Below are positions 42,250-50,908 of a DNA stretch of 64,000 nucleotides, piece by piece. Each line of letters opens with the position of its first letter. Position 1 is the first letter of the stretch. Origin of the DNA: Roseiarcus sp963832305 (GTDB lineage Bacteria; Pseudomonadota; Alphaproteobacteria; Rhizobiales; Beijerinckiaceae). The notes under the pieces were generated by a model. The model had not been told where the DNA came from and did no database searches. It saw only the letters and a program-made list of their open reading frames with translations. The DNA is taken from contig CAWHTU010000015.1 of NCBI GenBank assembly GCA_963832305.1, forward strand, positions 9,906-73,905, written 5' to 3'. The translations under genes and the position numbers were made by a program.

Positions 42250-43917
42250 ATGTCTGCGACCCCTTCTGCGCTCGAGATCGCGCGCGCGCTGATCCGCTGT
42301 CGCTCGGTGACGCCGGAGGACGGCGGGGCGCTGCCGTATCTGCGCGATCTGCTGACTGCGGCTGGATTCGCAGCCGAGCTTGTCGCCTTCGAGACGCCCG
42401 GGACGGCCGCGGTCTTGAACCTCCACGCGCGGTTCGGGACCGGCCGGCCGAATTTCGTCTTCGCCGGCCACACCGACGTCGTCCCGCCCGGCGATGTCGC
42501 GCGCTGGCGGTTCGATCCGTTCGCAGCCGAGATCGCCGACGGCCAGCTCTGGGGCCGCGGCGCCTGCGACATGAAGGGCGGCGTCGCCGCCGCGGCGGCC
42601 GCGGCGTTGCGCTTCATCGCCAAGCGACCGCTTCCGGGCTCGATCAGCTTCCTCATCACCGGCGACGAGGAAGGCCCGGCAATCAACGGCACGGTCAAGC
42701 TTCTCGACTGGGCGCGGGCCAAGGGCGAGCTTTTCGATCATTGCATCGTCGGCGAGCCGACATGCATGAGCGTGCTCGGCGACACGATCAAGCACGGCCG
42801 GCGCGGCTCGCTCAACGGACGGCTCACGATCCACGGTCGGCAGGGCCACGTCGCCTATCCGCAGATCGCAGAAAATCCGATCCGGGCGCTTGCGCCGTTG
42901 CTGACGGGGCTGCTCGCGCCGCCGCTCGATCAGGGAAACGCCGACTTCGAACCGTCGAACCTCGAGATCACCAGCGTCGACGTCGGCAACGCGGCCCACA
43001 ATGTCATTCCGGGCGAGGTCCGGTTGGCCTTCAACGTCCGGTTCAACAATCGATGGACGCCCGAATCGCTCGCCGCCGAAATTGCGCGGCGGGTCGCGGC
43101 GGCGGCTCAAGGCGCCCGCACGACGCTCGCCTTCGAGCCGACCAACGCGGTCGCGTTTCTCACCCAACCCGGCGCCTTCACCGATCTCGTCGCCTCCGCG
43201 GTCGAGGACGTCACGGGACGCAGGCCGGCCCTCTCGACGGGCGGGGGCACATCCGACGCGCGCTTCATCAAGAACGCCTGTCCCGTCGTCGAGCTCGGGC
43301 TTGTCAACGCCACCATCCATGGCGTCGACGAGCGGGTCGCGCTCGACGATCTCGAGGCGCTGTCGCTGATCTACGAGCGGGCGCTCGAGCGCTATTTCGC
43401 GACGTTCGCCGGCTTAGTCCTCCCCGCGAACGCGGGGGAGGAGACCGCCCGAGGGGCGGTGGAGGGCGGATGGGGGTTCCGACGGCTGGCCGCTCCTATC
43501 CTCCCTCGCGAAGCGGGGGAGGGGGACCGCCCGCAGGGCGGTGGTGGGGGAAGGATCAATGCGAGCGCCGCCGGAAACTGTCGCCAATGCCCGTCGCCTT
43601 CGCCGTGCGCTCTCGCCGCCCGAAGCGCGGCTGTGGGTCAGGTTGCGCCAGCGCGCACCAGGACTGCCGATATTTCGTCGCCAGCATCCAATCGGACCTT
43701 ACGTGCTCGACTTTTTCTGTTCGGCGGCGCGACTTGCGATCGAAATCGACGGCATGAGCCACGACGTCGAAAACCGCCCCGAGCGCGATCGGCGTCGCGA
43801 CGCGTGGCTCGAGGCGCGGGGCGTGACCGTGATGCGGGTCCCGCTGGCGATCTCGAGGCGCTGTCGCTGATCTACGAGCGGGCGCTCGAGCGCTATTTCG
43901 CGACGTTCGCGGCTTGA
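42250..43917 (+). CDS. dapE: Succinyl-diaminopimelate desuccinylase with an in-frame C-terminal insertion
   Basis: Residues 1-387 are a complete DapE (M20 peptidase family): metal ligands in FAGHTDVVPPGD, GRGACDMKGGVAAAA and LITGDEEGPAINGT, then STGGGTSDARFIK and VELGLVNATIHGVDE. It should act in lysine/peptidoglycan synthesis. Where the protein should end (LERYFATFA), the frame runs on for 168 codons through hairpin repeats and an out-of-frame DUF559 gene. It then stops after a second perfect copy of the dapE tail (LEALSLIYERALERYFATFA). The inserted length, 501 bp, is a multiple of three. Whether the extended enzyme is active is unknown. Confidence 0.88.
   Translation: MSATPSALEIARALIRCRSVTPEDGGALPYLRDLLTAAGFAAELVAFETPGTAAVLNLHARFGTGRPNFVFAGHTDVVPPGDVARWRFDPFAAEIADGQLWGRGACDMKGGVAAAAAAALRFIAKRPLPGSISFLITGDEEGPAINGTVKLLDWARAKGELFDHCIVGEPTCMSVLGDTIKHGRRGSLNGRLTIHGRQGHVAYPQIAENPIRALAPLLTGLLAPPLDQGNADFEPSNLEITSVDVGNAAHNVIPGEVRLAFNVRFNNRWTPESLAAEIARRVAAAAQGARTTLAFEPTNAVAFLTQPGAFTDLVASAVEDVTGRRPALSTGGGTSDARFIKNACPVVELGLVNATIHGVDERVALDDLEALSLIYERALERYFATFAGLVLPANAGEETARGAVEGGWGFRRLAAPILPREAGEGDRPQGGGGGRINASAAGNCRQCPSPSPCALAARSAAVGQVAPARTRTADISSPASNRTLRARLFLFGGATCDRNRRHEPRRRKPPRARSASRRVARGAGRDRDAGPAGDLEALSLIYERALERYFATFAA
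43347..43409 (+). repeat. 63-bp direct repeat, copy 1 (dapE tail)
   Basis: It begins CGATCTCGAGGCGCTGTCGC and ends at GACGTTCGC. It is identical over 63 bases to 43848-43910 and encodes the end of DapE. The offset between copies is exactly 501 bp. Confidence 0.95.
43419..43467 (+). repeat. Double-hairpin repeat R1
   Basis: CCTCCCC-GCGAACGC-GGGGGAGG followed by ACCGCCC-GAG-GGGCGGT and GGAGGG. This is the first of four related units around the DUF559 genes. Confidence 0.75.
43500..43550 (+). repeat. Double-hairpin repeat R2, directly before the truncated DUF559 gene
   Basis: CCTCCCTCGCGAAGCGGGGG, then AGGGGGACCGCCCGCAGGGC and GGTGGTGGGGG. It has the same layout as R3. It ends eight bases before the DUF559 start codon. 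Confidence 0.8.
43559..43847 (+). pseudogene. DUF559 endonuclease-like gene, truncated at its 3' end
   Basis: Starting at the ATG at 43559 it reads NARRLRRALSPPEARLWVRL, then FRRQHPIGPYVLDFFCSAAR and AIEIDGMSHD. This is the DUF559 (Vsr-like PD-(D/E)xK) core: Glu in PPEARLW, D in VLDFFC, E-x-D in IEIDG. After VTVMRVPL the frame enters the second copy of the dapE tail and stops at 43870. About 35 C-terminal residues are missing compared with the intact copy at 43964-44383. It may still encode a 103-residue protein. Confidence 0.8.
43848..43910 (+). repeat. 63-bp direct repeat, copy 2 (dapE tail with true stop)
   Basis: Identical to 43347-43409. Here it is followed by GGCTTGA, giving the normal DapE ending and stop codon at 43915-43917. 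Confidence 0.95.
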
Positions 43918-43963
43918 TCGTTGGCGCCCGCCCGATTCTCGGGGGAGGAATCCAGGGGCGCTT

Positions 43964-44383
43964 CTATCCTCCCCCATGCAATGGGGGAGGGGGACCGCCC
44001 GTAGGGCGGTGGTGGGGGCTGTCGACGCCGATGAGCGCCGCGGCCATTCGCACAATGGCTTCCGCCGTTTCGTCAAGCGCGCGCATGACGTCGCCGGCGG
44101 CGATGCGCATCACTGTCACTCCTCGCGCTTCAAGCCACGCGTCGCGGCGTATGTCGCGCTCGGGCCGGTCGCCGAGGTCGTGGCTCATGCCGTCGATCTC
44201 GATCGCCAGCCGCGCCCTTGTGCAGTAGAAATCGAGCACATAAGGGCCAATCGGATGCTGACGGCGAAATACCGGCAATCCAGGCGCACGCTGACGCAAC
44301 CGGTTCCAGAGTCGCGCTTCTGGCGGCGAGAGCGCTCGCCGAAAGCGTCGGGCGTTAGCGATCGTTTCCGGCGACGCTCGCAT
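43964..44383 (-). CDS. DUF559 endonuclease-domain protein, intact copy
   Basis: From the ATG at 44383 the product is 139 residues. The Vsr-like core has SPPEARLWNRLRQRAPGL, RRQHPIGPYVLDFYCTRARL, AIEIDGMSHDLGDR and RDAWLEARGVTVMRIAAGDV. The last residues (HHRPTGGPPPPLHGGG) are encoded by the hairpin repeat R3 itself. It is bracketed by repeats in inverted orientation (R3 at 43968, R4 at 44395) and faces the truncated copy tail to tail. DUF559 proteins are widespread, and their biological role is not settled. Confidence 0.82.
   Translation of the reverse strand: MRASPETIANARRFRRALSPPEARLWNRLRQRAPGLPVFRRQHPIGPYVLDFYCTRARLAIEIDGMSHDLGDRPERDIRRDAWLEARGVTVMRIAAGDVMRALDETAEAIVRMAAALIGVDSPHHRPTGGPPPPLHGGG
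43968..44018 (+). repeat. Double-hairpin repeat R3
   Basis: CCTCCCCC-ATGCAAT-GGGGGAGG-GGG followed by ACCGCCC-GTA-GGGCGGT and GGTGGGGG. It provides the 3' coding end and stop of the intact DUF559 gene. Confidence 0.8.
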
Positions 44384-44394
44384 CGGATGACTAA

Positions 44395-44446
44395 CCCCCT
44401 CCACCGCGCTTTCGCGCGGTCCCCCTCCCCCGTTTCTCGGGGGAGG
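44395..44446 (-). repeat. Double-hairpin repeat R4, inverted relative to R3
   Basis: On the minus strand it reads CCTCCCCCGAGAAACGGGGG, then AGGGGGACCGCGCGAAAGCG and CGGTGGAGGGGG. It lies 12 bases before the DUF559 start codon, as R2 does before the truncated copy. Confidence 0.8.
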
Positions 44447-44521
44447 ACAGCGCCTCCGCGCTCTCAGCGATGCTTGGCCTTCGCAATCAATGGCGTCAAT
44501 CCGCTTTGCGCGCTCTGCTTC

Positions 44522-45269
44522 TCAGGCGCCGGCATAGTCGACCCTCGCGAGGTAGAGGCCGAAGGCTGGGGCCACCGGGCCGCAGCGGCTGCGGTCGGCG
44601 GCTTCGAGCGCGGCCTTGAGGTCGAGGGCGCTCGAGCGGGCCGCCCCGACCTCGACCAGCGAGCCGACCATCGAGCGCACCTGCCGGTGCAGGAACGACA
44701 GCGCGCTCGCTTCGATCACGAACGTCGTCGCCGTTGCGCCTGACGTCGAGGCGGTCGAGGGTGCGGATCGGCGATTTCGCCTGGCATTGCGCGTCGCGAA
44801 AAGTGGAGAAATCATGCCGGCCGACGAGGGCCTGGGCGGCCTCGTGCATCGCCCCGGCGTCGAGCGGAGGCTTCACCCGCCAGGCGCGGCCGCGGTCGAG
44901 CGCGAGCGGCGCGCGGCGGTTGACGATGCGGTAAAAATAATGGCGGGCGCTGGCGCTGCGCCTGGCGTCGAAACCGGGATCGGCGGCCTCGGACTTGAGA
45001 ACCGCGACCGGATGGGGATGAAGCAGCGCGTTCAGCCCCTCGCCGAGACGGAATGGATCCCATGCGCGCTCAAGGTCGACATGCGCGACCTGGCCCAGCG
45101 CATGCACGCCGGCGTCGGTGCGCCCGGCGCCATGGGCGGTCGCGCGCTCGCCCGTCATGGCGAAAAGCGCGTCCTCCAGCGCCTCCTGGACCGAAAGGCC
45201 ATTCTCCTGGCGCTGCCAGCCGACGAACGGCGCGCCGTCATATTCGAGGGTGAGCTTGAAACGCGGCAT
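44522..45269 (-). CDS. truA: tRNA pseudouridine synthase A, frameshifted
   Basis: The N-terminal half is clear: RFKLTLEYDGAPFVGWQRQE and the catalytic Asp in GAGRTDAGVHALGQ, then ARHYFYRIVNRRAPLALDRG. At about 44721 the frame breaks. Removing one T from GACGTTCGTG (minus strand) restores ALSFLHRQVRSMVGSLVEVG and an end at LYLARVDYAGA (stop 44522). The reconstituted protein is about 248 residues, normal for TruA, which modifies U38-40 in tRNA anticodon arms. A sequence error is likely. Confidence 0.87.
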
Positions 45270-45378
45270 CGGCGCTCAATACGCGCCGGGTCGCCCCGCT
45301 GGAAGGCCCTCGTCCAGCCCTTCGGGTCCGTTCTCGCAAGCAGAAGAGAGTTTGGCGAAGGATGCACCGCGCCAAGAT

Positions 45379-46527
45379 TTAGAAAAGGCTGAGCTGGGCG
45401 CCGGCGTCGCTCGCTTCACGGGCCGGCTTCCGAAGAGGTCGGTGCGTAGCGCCCGCGATGTCTCGCGATAGCCGAGGCGGCGCGCGGCCATCTCGAACCG
45501 GCGCCCGATCATCCAGGCGTAAGGGCCCGAGCCCGCCATGCGCCGGCCCCATTGGGCTTCGTAGTCCTTGCCCTCGCGCATCGACTGCATGAGCGAGACC
45601 GCGCGCTTGAGCCGATCGGGATAGTGGACCTGCAGCCATTCGCGGAACATGTCGCGCAATTCGCCCGGCAGCCTAAGCACGACGTAGCTCCCCTCGCGCG
45701 CGCCGGCGGAATAAGCGCGGGTCAGGATCGTCTCGAGCTCCTCGTCGTTGATCGCCGGAATGACCGGCGCGGCCATCACGCCCTGCCGGAACGCCGGCGT
45801 CGTTGAGCGCCTCGATCGCCTCGAGTCGCTTCTGCGGCGTCGGCGCGCGCGGCTCCATCTCACGCGCCAGCACCCGATCGAGGGTTGTCACGGAAACGAA
45901 CACCTTGACCAGGCCGTCGCGGGCCATCGGCGCGAGCAGATCGAGGTCGCGCAGGATCAGGTTCGACTTGGTGACGATGGTGAGCGGGTGGCGGGCGCGC
46001 TTCAGCACCTCGATCAGCGACCGCGTAATGCGGTATTGGCGCTCGATCGGCTGATAGGGGTCGGTGTTGGCGCCGAAGGCGATCGGCGCCGGCTTGTACT
46101 TGGGCGAGGCCAGCTCCCGCTCGAGAAGCTCGGCCGCGCCCTCTTTGGCGAACAGCCTGGTTTCGAAATCGAGCCCCGCCGACAGGCCCATATAGGCGTG
46201 GGTCGGCCTTGCGTAGCAATAGAAGCAGCCGTGCTCGCAGCCGCGGTACGGGTTGATCGAGCGGTCGAACGGGATGTCGGGCGATTCGTTGCGGGTGATG
46301 ATCGCCTTGGGCTTCTCCCAGGTCACTTCGGTCGCGAGCGGCTCGGGCGCTTCGTCCTGCGTCCAGCCGTCGTCGAACGTCTCGCGCTGCTCGATCTCGA
46401 ACCGGCCAGACGTATTGGTCGCCGCGCCTCGCCCGCGCCTGAGCTCGGCGGGCAGGATGCGCTCGGCTATCGCCTCGGGGCGGTGGCGCGGGTCAGGGGC
46501 GGAGGCTCGGATCGGGGTCGGGTTCAT
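45379..46527 (-). CDS. PA0069-family radical SAM protein, two frameshifts
   Basis: The protein starts at 46527. The radical SAM cluster is RGCEHGCFYCYARPTHAYMG, and FGANTDPYQPIERQYRITRS and VKVFVSVTTLD follow. One extra T at about 45790 (GCGTTCCGG for GCGTCCGG, minus strand) shifts the frame; the continuation is VMAAPVIPAINDEELETILT. A second break near 45430 (TTCGG where TTCCGG restores the frame) brings back the family end KPAREASDAGAQLSLF with the stop at 45379. The reaction is unknown for this family. Confidence 0.8.
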
Positions 46528-46708
46528 GGCGATGGATCATAATGGCGAGGTGGGAACAAATCATGAACATGCACATAACCTCGCATCATCTCCAGGTCAA
46601 GGCCAGGCCGGAAGCGATCGTCCGCGCTCGGGGCGGAGATAAATTGACGAAGGGCGCGGTCAAAAGCGCCCGCCTCGCGCTAAAGCGCCTGACGCGGCGC
46701 GGCGCCGA

Positions 46709-47584
46709 TCAATTCGAGAAGGTGTTGCAGGACTTGATGTCGCCGCTCTTCAGGCCCGCGGTCAGCCATTGCTGGCGCTGCGCCGCCGAGCCGTGGGTGA
46801 AGCTGTCGGGCACGGCGTAGCCGCGCGCAGCGGTCTGCAGCCGGTCGTCGCCGATCGCGGACGCTGTCGCCATCGCCTTCTCGATGTCGCCAGGCTGAAG
46901 AATCTGCCACTTCTCGTTGGCATGGTTGGCCCAGACGCCGGCAAGGCAGTCGGCCTGCAATTCGACCCTGACCGAAAGCGCGTTAGCCTGAGTCTGGCTC
47001 ACCTGCTGCTTCATGTTGTCGACCTTATCGAGAATGCCGAGCTCGTCCTGGACGTGATGGCCAATCTCGTGCGCGACGACATAGGCGTAGGCGAAGTCGC
47101 CGCCGCCGCCGTATTTGGTCTTCATGTCGCGGAAGAAGGCGGTGTCGAGATAGACCTTCTTGTCGATCGGGCAGTAGAACGGCCCCATCGCCGAGCGCGC
47201 GCCGCCGCATCCCGACCGGGTGGCGCCGTCATAGATGACGAGCGTCGCTGGTTCGTATTTCACCCCGGTTTGCGCCGGCAGCACCTCCGCCCAGACGCCC
47301 TCGGTGCCGCCGACGACCTTGGCGAGAAAGACGCGCGCCGGGTCGTTCGGATCGACGGGGGCGCTCTGCGGCGGCGGGCCGCTATTTTTGCCGACGCCCA
47401 TCATTTCCGCGCCGCTCATCAGCACCTGGGGCGAGATGCCGGTGAAATAGCTGATGGCGAAAATGACGACGATCGCGCCGATGCCGAGCCCGCCGGCTCC
47501 CATCCCCCCGCCGCCGCCTCCGCCCTGGCCGCGGCGATCCTCGATGTTCGAGGACTGCGGCATGTTTTCGTATTCCATGTCCAA
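46709..47584 (-). CDS. Neutral zinc metallopeptidase (YpfJ/KPN_02809 family)
   Basis: A 291-residue protein. A polar Gly-rich start (QGGGGGGGMGAGGLG) is followed by one membrane helix (GIGAIVVIFAISYFTGI) and a peptidase domain with the zinc motif HEIGHHVQ in YAYVVAHEIGHHVQDELG. Other family landmarks are CPIDKKVYLDTAFFRDM and LQADCLAGVWANHA, where the Glu/Asp residues may act as third ligand. It is probably anchored in the inner membrane facing the periplasm. The substrate is unknown. Confidence 0.9.
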   Translation of the reverse strand: MDMEYENMPQSSNIEDRRGQGGGGGGGMGAGGLGIGAIVVIFAISYFTGISPQVLMSGAEMMGVGKNSGPPPQSAPVDPNDPARVFLAKVVGGTEGVWAEVLPAQTGVKYEPATLVIYDGATRSGCGGARSAMGPFYCPIDKKVYLDTAFFRDMKTKYGGGGDFAYAYVVAHEIGHHVQDELGILDKVDNMKQQVSQTQANALSVRVELQADCLAGVWANHANEKWQILQPGDIEKAMATASAIGDDRLQTAARGYAVPDSFTHGSAAQRQQWLTAGLKSGDIKSCNTFSN

Positions 47585-47711
47585 CTCCGGGCGGTTCGAA
47601 CGCCGGTTAATGTTCTGGTCACCCTAGCAGAACCCTCGCCCGCTGAGTAGCGCTGCGGCATGGAGAGCGCGCAAAGCCTTTGTTGAGGCATTTGCGGAAC
47701 GGTCAACCTTC

Positions 47712-48750
47712 ATGGACAAGGACCGCGCCGCCATGCCGCCGACTTATTCCCTCGTCGTGCCGATCTTCAACGAGGAGGCGGTCGTGCCGATTCTGCTCAA
47801 GCGCCTCGACGCTCTCCTGGACTCGCTCGACGCGCCCGGCGAGGTGATTGTCGTCGACGACGGATCGAGCGACACGAGCGCGATCGTGATCGAGGGCAAG
47901 GCGCGGACCGACCGTCGCTATCGGCTCGTCAAGCTCTCGCGCAATTTCGGCCATCAGGTCGCGATCACCGCCGGACTCGATCGCGCTGCCGGCCGCGCGG
48001 TCGTCGTCATGGACGCCGATCTCCAGGATCCGCCCGAAATCGTCCACGCGATGATCGCAAAATGGAAGGAGGGCTACGACGTCGTTTCCGCAGAGCGCGC
48101 GCTACGGCGCGGCGAAAGCCGGTTCAAGCGGATGACCGCCGATCTCTTCTATCGCCTCATCGGCGCGCTCTCGGAAACCCCAATAGCCCGCAACGCCGGC
48201 GACTTCCGCCTGATCGACCGCAAGGCGCTCGAACTCTTTCCGCGCCATGCCCGAGCGCGACCGGTTCGTGCGCGGCATGTTCGCCTGGATCGGGTTCCGC
48301 CAGGGAACGGTGAGTTTCGACCGCCCGCCACGCGCCGCGGGGATCAGCAAATATCCGCTGCGCCGGATGGTCGCTCTCGCCACGAACGGACTCATTTCGT
48401 TCTCCGACGCGCCGCTTCGTGTGGCGTTGTGGGGCGGCGCGGCGGTTTCCGCGCTCGCGCTTCTCTACGGGCTCGTCGTGATCGGGCGGTGGGCGCTCGG
48501 CGACCCAAGCCTTGCGCGCGGCTGGAGCTCGACCGTTGTCGTCATCGCCGGTCTCGGCGGCGCGAACATGCTAATGACGGGCGTCATCGGGCTTTACGTC
48601 GGCCGCATTCATGCCGAGGTTAAGCGGAGGCCGCTCTACATCGTCGAGCGCGCGGTCGGCTTCGACGCGCCGGAGAGCGTGCGCCGTCCGAGGCAGACTA
48701 GTGAATCTGCGTCGCCGCATCCTGGCCGCGGGCGAGCTCGATCGTCGTGA
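47712..48750 (+). CDS. Family 2 glycosyltransferase (GtrB/DPM-like), frameshifted
   Basis: The N-terminal GT-A domain reads YSLVVPIFNEEAVVPILLKR, VIVVDDGSSDTSAIV, KLSRNFGHQVAITAGLDRA and VVMDADLQDPPE. At 48237-48239 a TTT should be TT: then ALELFRAMPERDRFVRGMFA continues in frame, with GISKYPLRRMVALATNGLI and two membrane helices to the end. The full protein of about 345 residues would move a sugar onto a polyprenyl phosphate. The start could be the internal ATG at 47733. The 3' end overlaps the convergent LON-domain gene by 53 bp. Confidence 0.85.
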
Positions 48751-49363
48751 TCGCGACCAGCATCTCGGCCCGCGACTTGAGGTCCTTGGCCTCGAGCAGC
48801 GCCTGCTTTTCCTTCGGGCCGCAGGGGCTCATCATTGAGAGCCCATTGACCAGGGCCTCGTTCGACGCCTTCTTGATGTCGCTCCACACGACCTTGATCT
48901 CGTTGACCTCGGCGAACCGCTTGAGCGTCTCGAGCAGGTCCACGCGATCGACCGCAGATTCCCCGGCGCCCTCAAGAAAGTCCTCGGCGAACGGCGAATA
49001 ATCGGCAACCGCGACCCGATAGGGGCCTTGGCTCGGCCCTTCGGCCGCCATGCGGAACCGCGCGACGCCCATGAGGGTGAGGAAACAGCGGCCGTCGCCG
49101 ATTTCGGCATACTGGACGATGCGCCCGGCACAGCCCAGCGGGTAAAGCTCCGGCGCCGGGTCGGCGGTTTCTTCGACCGAGGGCTGGATGACGCCAATGA
49201 GCCGTTCGCCGGTCAGCGCATCGTCCAGCATCTCGAGATAGCGGGGCTCGAACACGGTGAGCTGGATTGGCCGCCGCGGCAGCAACAAGGCGCCCGCCAG
49301 TGGAAACAGCGGAATCGTCGCCGGCATCTCGGCGGGTCCGGCGAAGGTGCGGTTGAGCTTCAT
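48698..49363 (-). CDS. LON N-terminal (substrate-binding) domain protein
   Basis: A 221-residue stand-alone LON_substr_bdg domain: PLFPLAGALLLPRRPIQLTV and FEPRYLEMLDDALTGERLIG, then YPLGCAGRIVQYAEIGDGRC. There is no ATPase or protease domain. It lies directly downstream of the thioredoxin/YbbN-like gene on the same strand (34 bp gap), an arrangement common in alphaproteobacteria. The function is unknown; a link to protein quality control is inferred from the partner gene. Confidence 0.87.
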   Translation of the reverse strand: MKLNRTFAGPAEMPATIPLFPLAGALLLPRRPIQLTVFEPRYLEMLDDALTGERLIGVIQPSVEETADPAPELYPLGCAGRIVQYAEIGDGRCFLTLMGVARFRMAAEGPSQGPYRVAVADYSPFAEDFLEGAGESAVDRVDLLETLKRFAEVNEIKVVWSDIKKASNEALVNGLSMMSPCGPKEKQALLEAKDLKSRAEMLVAITTIELARGQDAATQIH

Positions 49364-49397
49364 GGCCCTCGTCTCAACTTTCGGGCGGCGGCTCGCC

Positions 49398-50312
49398 TCA
49401 AAACCAGATCGCCGACAGCTTGCGCCGGGCCGCGACCGATTCGGGGTCCATCAGACCCCAGGCTTCGAAGAGCTGCAACAATTGTTTGCGCGCCGCTTGA
49501 TCATTCCAACCGCGATCGCGCCGGATGAGTTCCAGCAACTGATCGGCGGCGCCCGCCCGGTCGCCCTTCGCCGAAAGTGCGACCGCGAGATCGAACCGCG
49601 CCTGGTGATCGTCCGGGTTGGCGGCGACCGCCTGTTCGAGCGGCTTAAGCTCGCCGACGCTCGAGGCCTGTTCGGCAAGGCGCAGCGCGGCGACCGCGGC
49701 GGCGACCGCGGGATCCTGATCCTTGCCCACAGGGGCTTGGGGGGCCGTCTCCAGTAACGCCTTCGCCTCGGTGAGCCGCCCGGCGGCGACGTGAAGCTTG
49801 GCCAGGCCTCCGATCGCCTTGGCGTCGGCAGGATCCTCGGCCAGAACCTCGGAATAGAGCGCCGCAGCGCCGTCGGCGTCACCCTTGGCGGCCAGTTCAT
49901 CCGCCTCGGCGACCAGCGCGGCGGAACCGCCTTCGAGCGGGCCTACGAGCCTCTCGATGAAACCGCGGATCTGGCTTTCCGGCAGCGCGCCAACAAAACC
50001 GTCGACCGGCTGGCCTTTGTCAAAGGCGATCACGGCGGGAATCGACTGGATGCCGAGTTGGCCGGCGATCTGGGGGTGCTCGTCGATGTTCATCTTGACC
50101 AGCGCGACCTTGCCGCCCGCATCGGCGACCGCCTTCTCCAGCGCCGGCGCAAGTTGCTTGCAGGGGCCGCACCAAGGCGCCCAGAAATCGACCAGCACCG
50201 GCTGGCGCGTCGACGCAGTCAACACGTCGGCGCGGAACGAAGCGGTCGTCACCTCCTTGACCGCCGAGGGCGCCTGGGTTTGAGGCGCGACCGCGCCGCT
50301 GACGTTCGCCAT
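49398..50312 (-). CDS. Thioredoxin-domain co-chaperone (YbbN/CnoX-like)
   Basis: From the ATG at 50312 the product is 304 residues. An N-terminal thioredoxin domain carries the active site in FWAPWCGPCKQLAP and the cis-proline in IQSIPAVIAF. The C-terminal part is a TPR-like region (EADELAAKGDADGAAALYSE, AIGGLAKLHVAAGRL, DLAVALSAKGDRAGAADQLL). This matches YbbN/CnoX, which protects proteins during chlorine or heat stress. It keeps the full CGPC, so it may also be redox active. Confidence 0.88.
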   Translation of the reverse strand: MANVSGAVAPQTQAPSAVKEVTTASFRADVLTASTRQPVLVDFWAPWCGPCKQLAPALEKAVADAGGKVALVKMNIDEHPQIAGQLGIQSIPAVIAFDKGQPVDGFVGALPESQIRGFIERLVGPLEGGSAALVAEADELAAKGDADGAAALYSEVLAEDPADAKAIGGLAKLHVAAGRLTEAKALLETAPQAPVGKDQDPAVAAAVAALRLAEQASSVGELKPLEQAVAANPDDHQARFDLAVALSAKGDRAGAADQLLELIRRDRGWNDQAARKQLLQLFEAWGLMDPESVAARRKLSAIWF

Positions 50313-50392
50313 TCCATTCCTCTCCAGCCCGGGGCGCGAGCAAAGCCCGCGCAATGCCACATTTCTCGCCCTAGATGGAGCGCCTGCGCTTT

Positions 50393-50908
50393 TTATTCAA
50401 CTGGCGGTCCATCGTGCCCGAGCGCCACAACCAGCGGCTCATGCCCGGTCGCGCGAAGGAATTTGAGGAGGTCGGCGCTCGCGAGGCCCGTGGTGCGGGT
50501 ATTGACCAGGGGATGAAAGTTGAGGCGTTCATGGCGCATCATCGCTTCGTCCAGGACGACGCGAACCCTGCCGCCCCGGTCGTTGATGGCGCCGAACGGC
50601 GTCACCGCGCCCGGCCGGACGCCCCACACCTTTTCCAGCAAATCGGCCGAGCCGAAGGAGACGCGTCCCTGGGCGCCGATTTTCTCATGCACGCGCTTGA
50701 GATCGACGGCGGCTTCCTCGCCCAGGACCAGCAGGAACAACCGGTCCTTCTTGTCCTTGACGAACAGGTTCTTGGTGTGTCCGCCCGGGATGTCGCCGCG
50801 CAGGGCGCGTGAATCCTCGACCGTGTGCAGGGCGGGGTGGTCGACGGTTTCCGACGCTATCGAGAGCGAGCCAAGATAGGCGATGAGGTCTTCGGGCGAG
50901 GTCAGCAT
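50393..50908 (-). CDS. ProX-type Ala-tRNA(Pro) editing protein (YbaK/ProRS INS domain)
   Basis: From the ATG at 50908 the product is 171 residues. It is a stand-alone editing domain: HPALHTVEDSRALRGDIPGG and HTKNLFVKDKKDRLFLLVLG, then GSADLLEKVWGVRPGAVTPF and the end-region FHPLVNTRTTGLASADLLKF. Such proteins remove mischarged alanine (or related) from tRNA(Pro) where prolyl-tRNA synthetase lacks an internal editing domain, as in alphaproteobacteria. The longer frame to 51001 adds a low-complexity Arg-rich segment. Confidence 0.87.
   Translation of the reverse strand: MLTSPEDLIAYLGSLSIASETVDHPALHTVEDSRALRGDIPGGHTKNLFVKDKKDRLFLLVLGEEAAVDLKRVHEKIGAQGRVSFGSADLLEKVWGVRPGAVTPFGAINDRGGRVRVVLDEAMMRHERLNFHPLVNTRTTGLASADLLKFLRATGHEPLVVALGHDGPPVE

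Noticed and set aside
46542..46820. A 92-codon plus-strand frame after the radical SAM gene
   Set aside because: It overlaps the end of the zinc metallopeptidase gene and shows no family motif.
31424..48239. Programmed +1 frameshifting as the cause of the extra-T breaks
   Set aside because: The codon contexts differ (GAG TTC TTA, GAC TTC GAC, GTT CGT, GTT CCG, TTT CCG) and only one offers a plausible slip. The genes are unrelated. Sequence error fits better.
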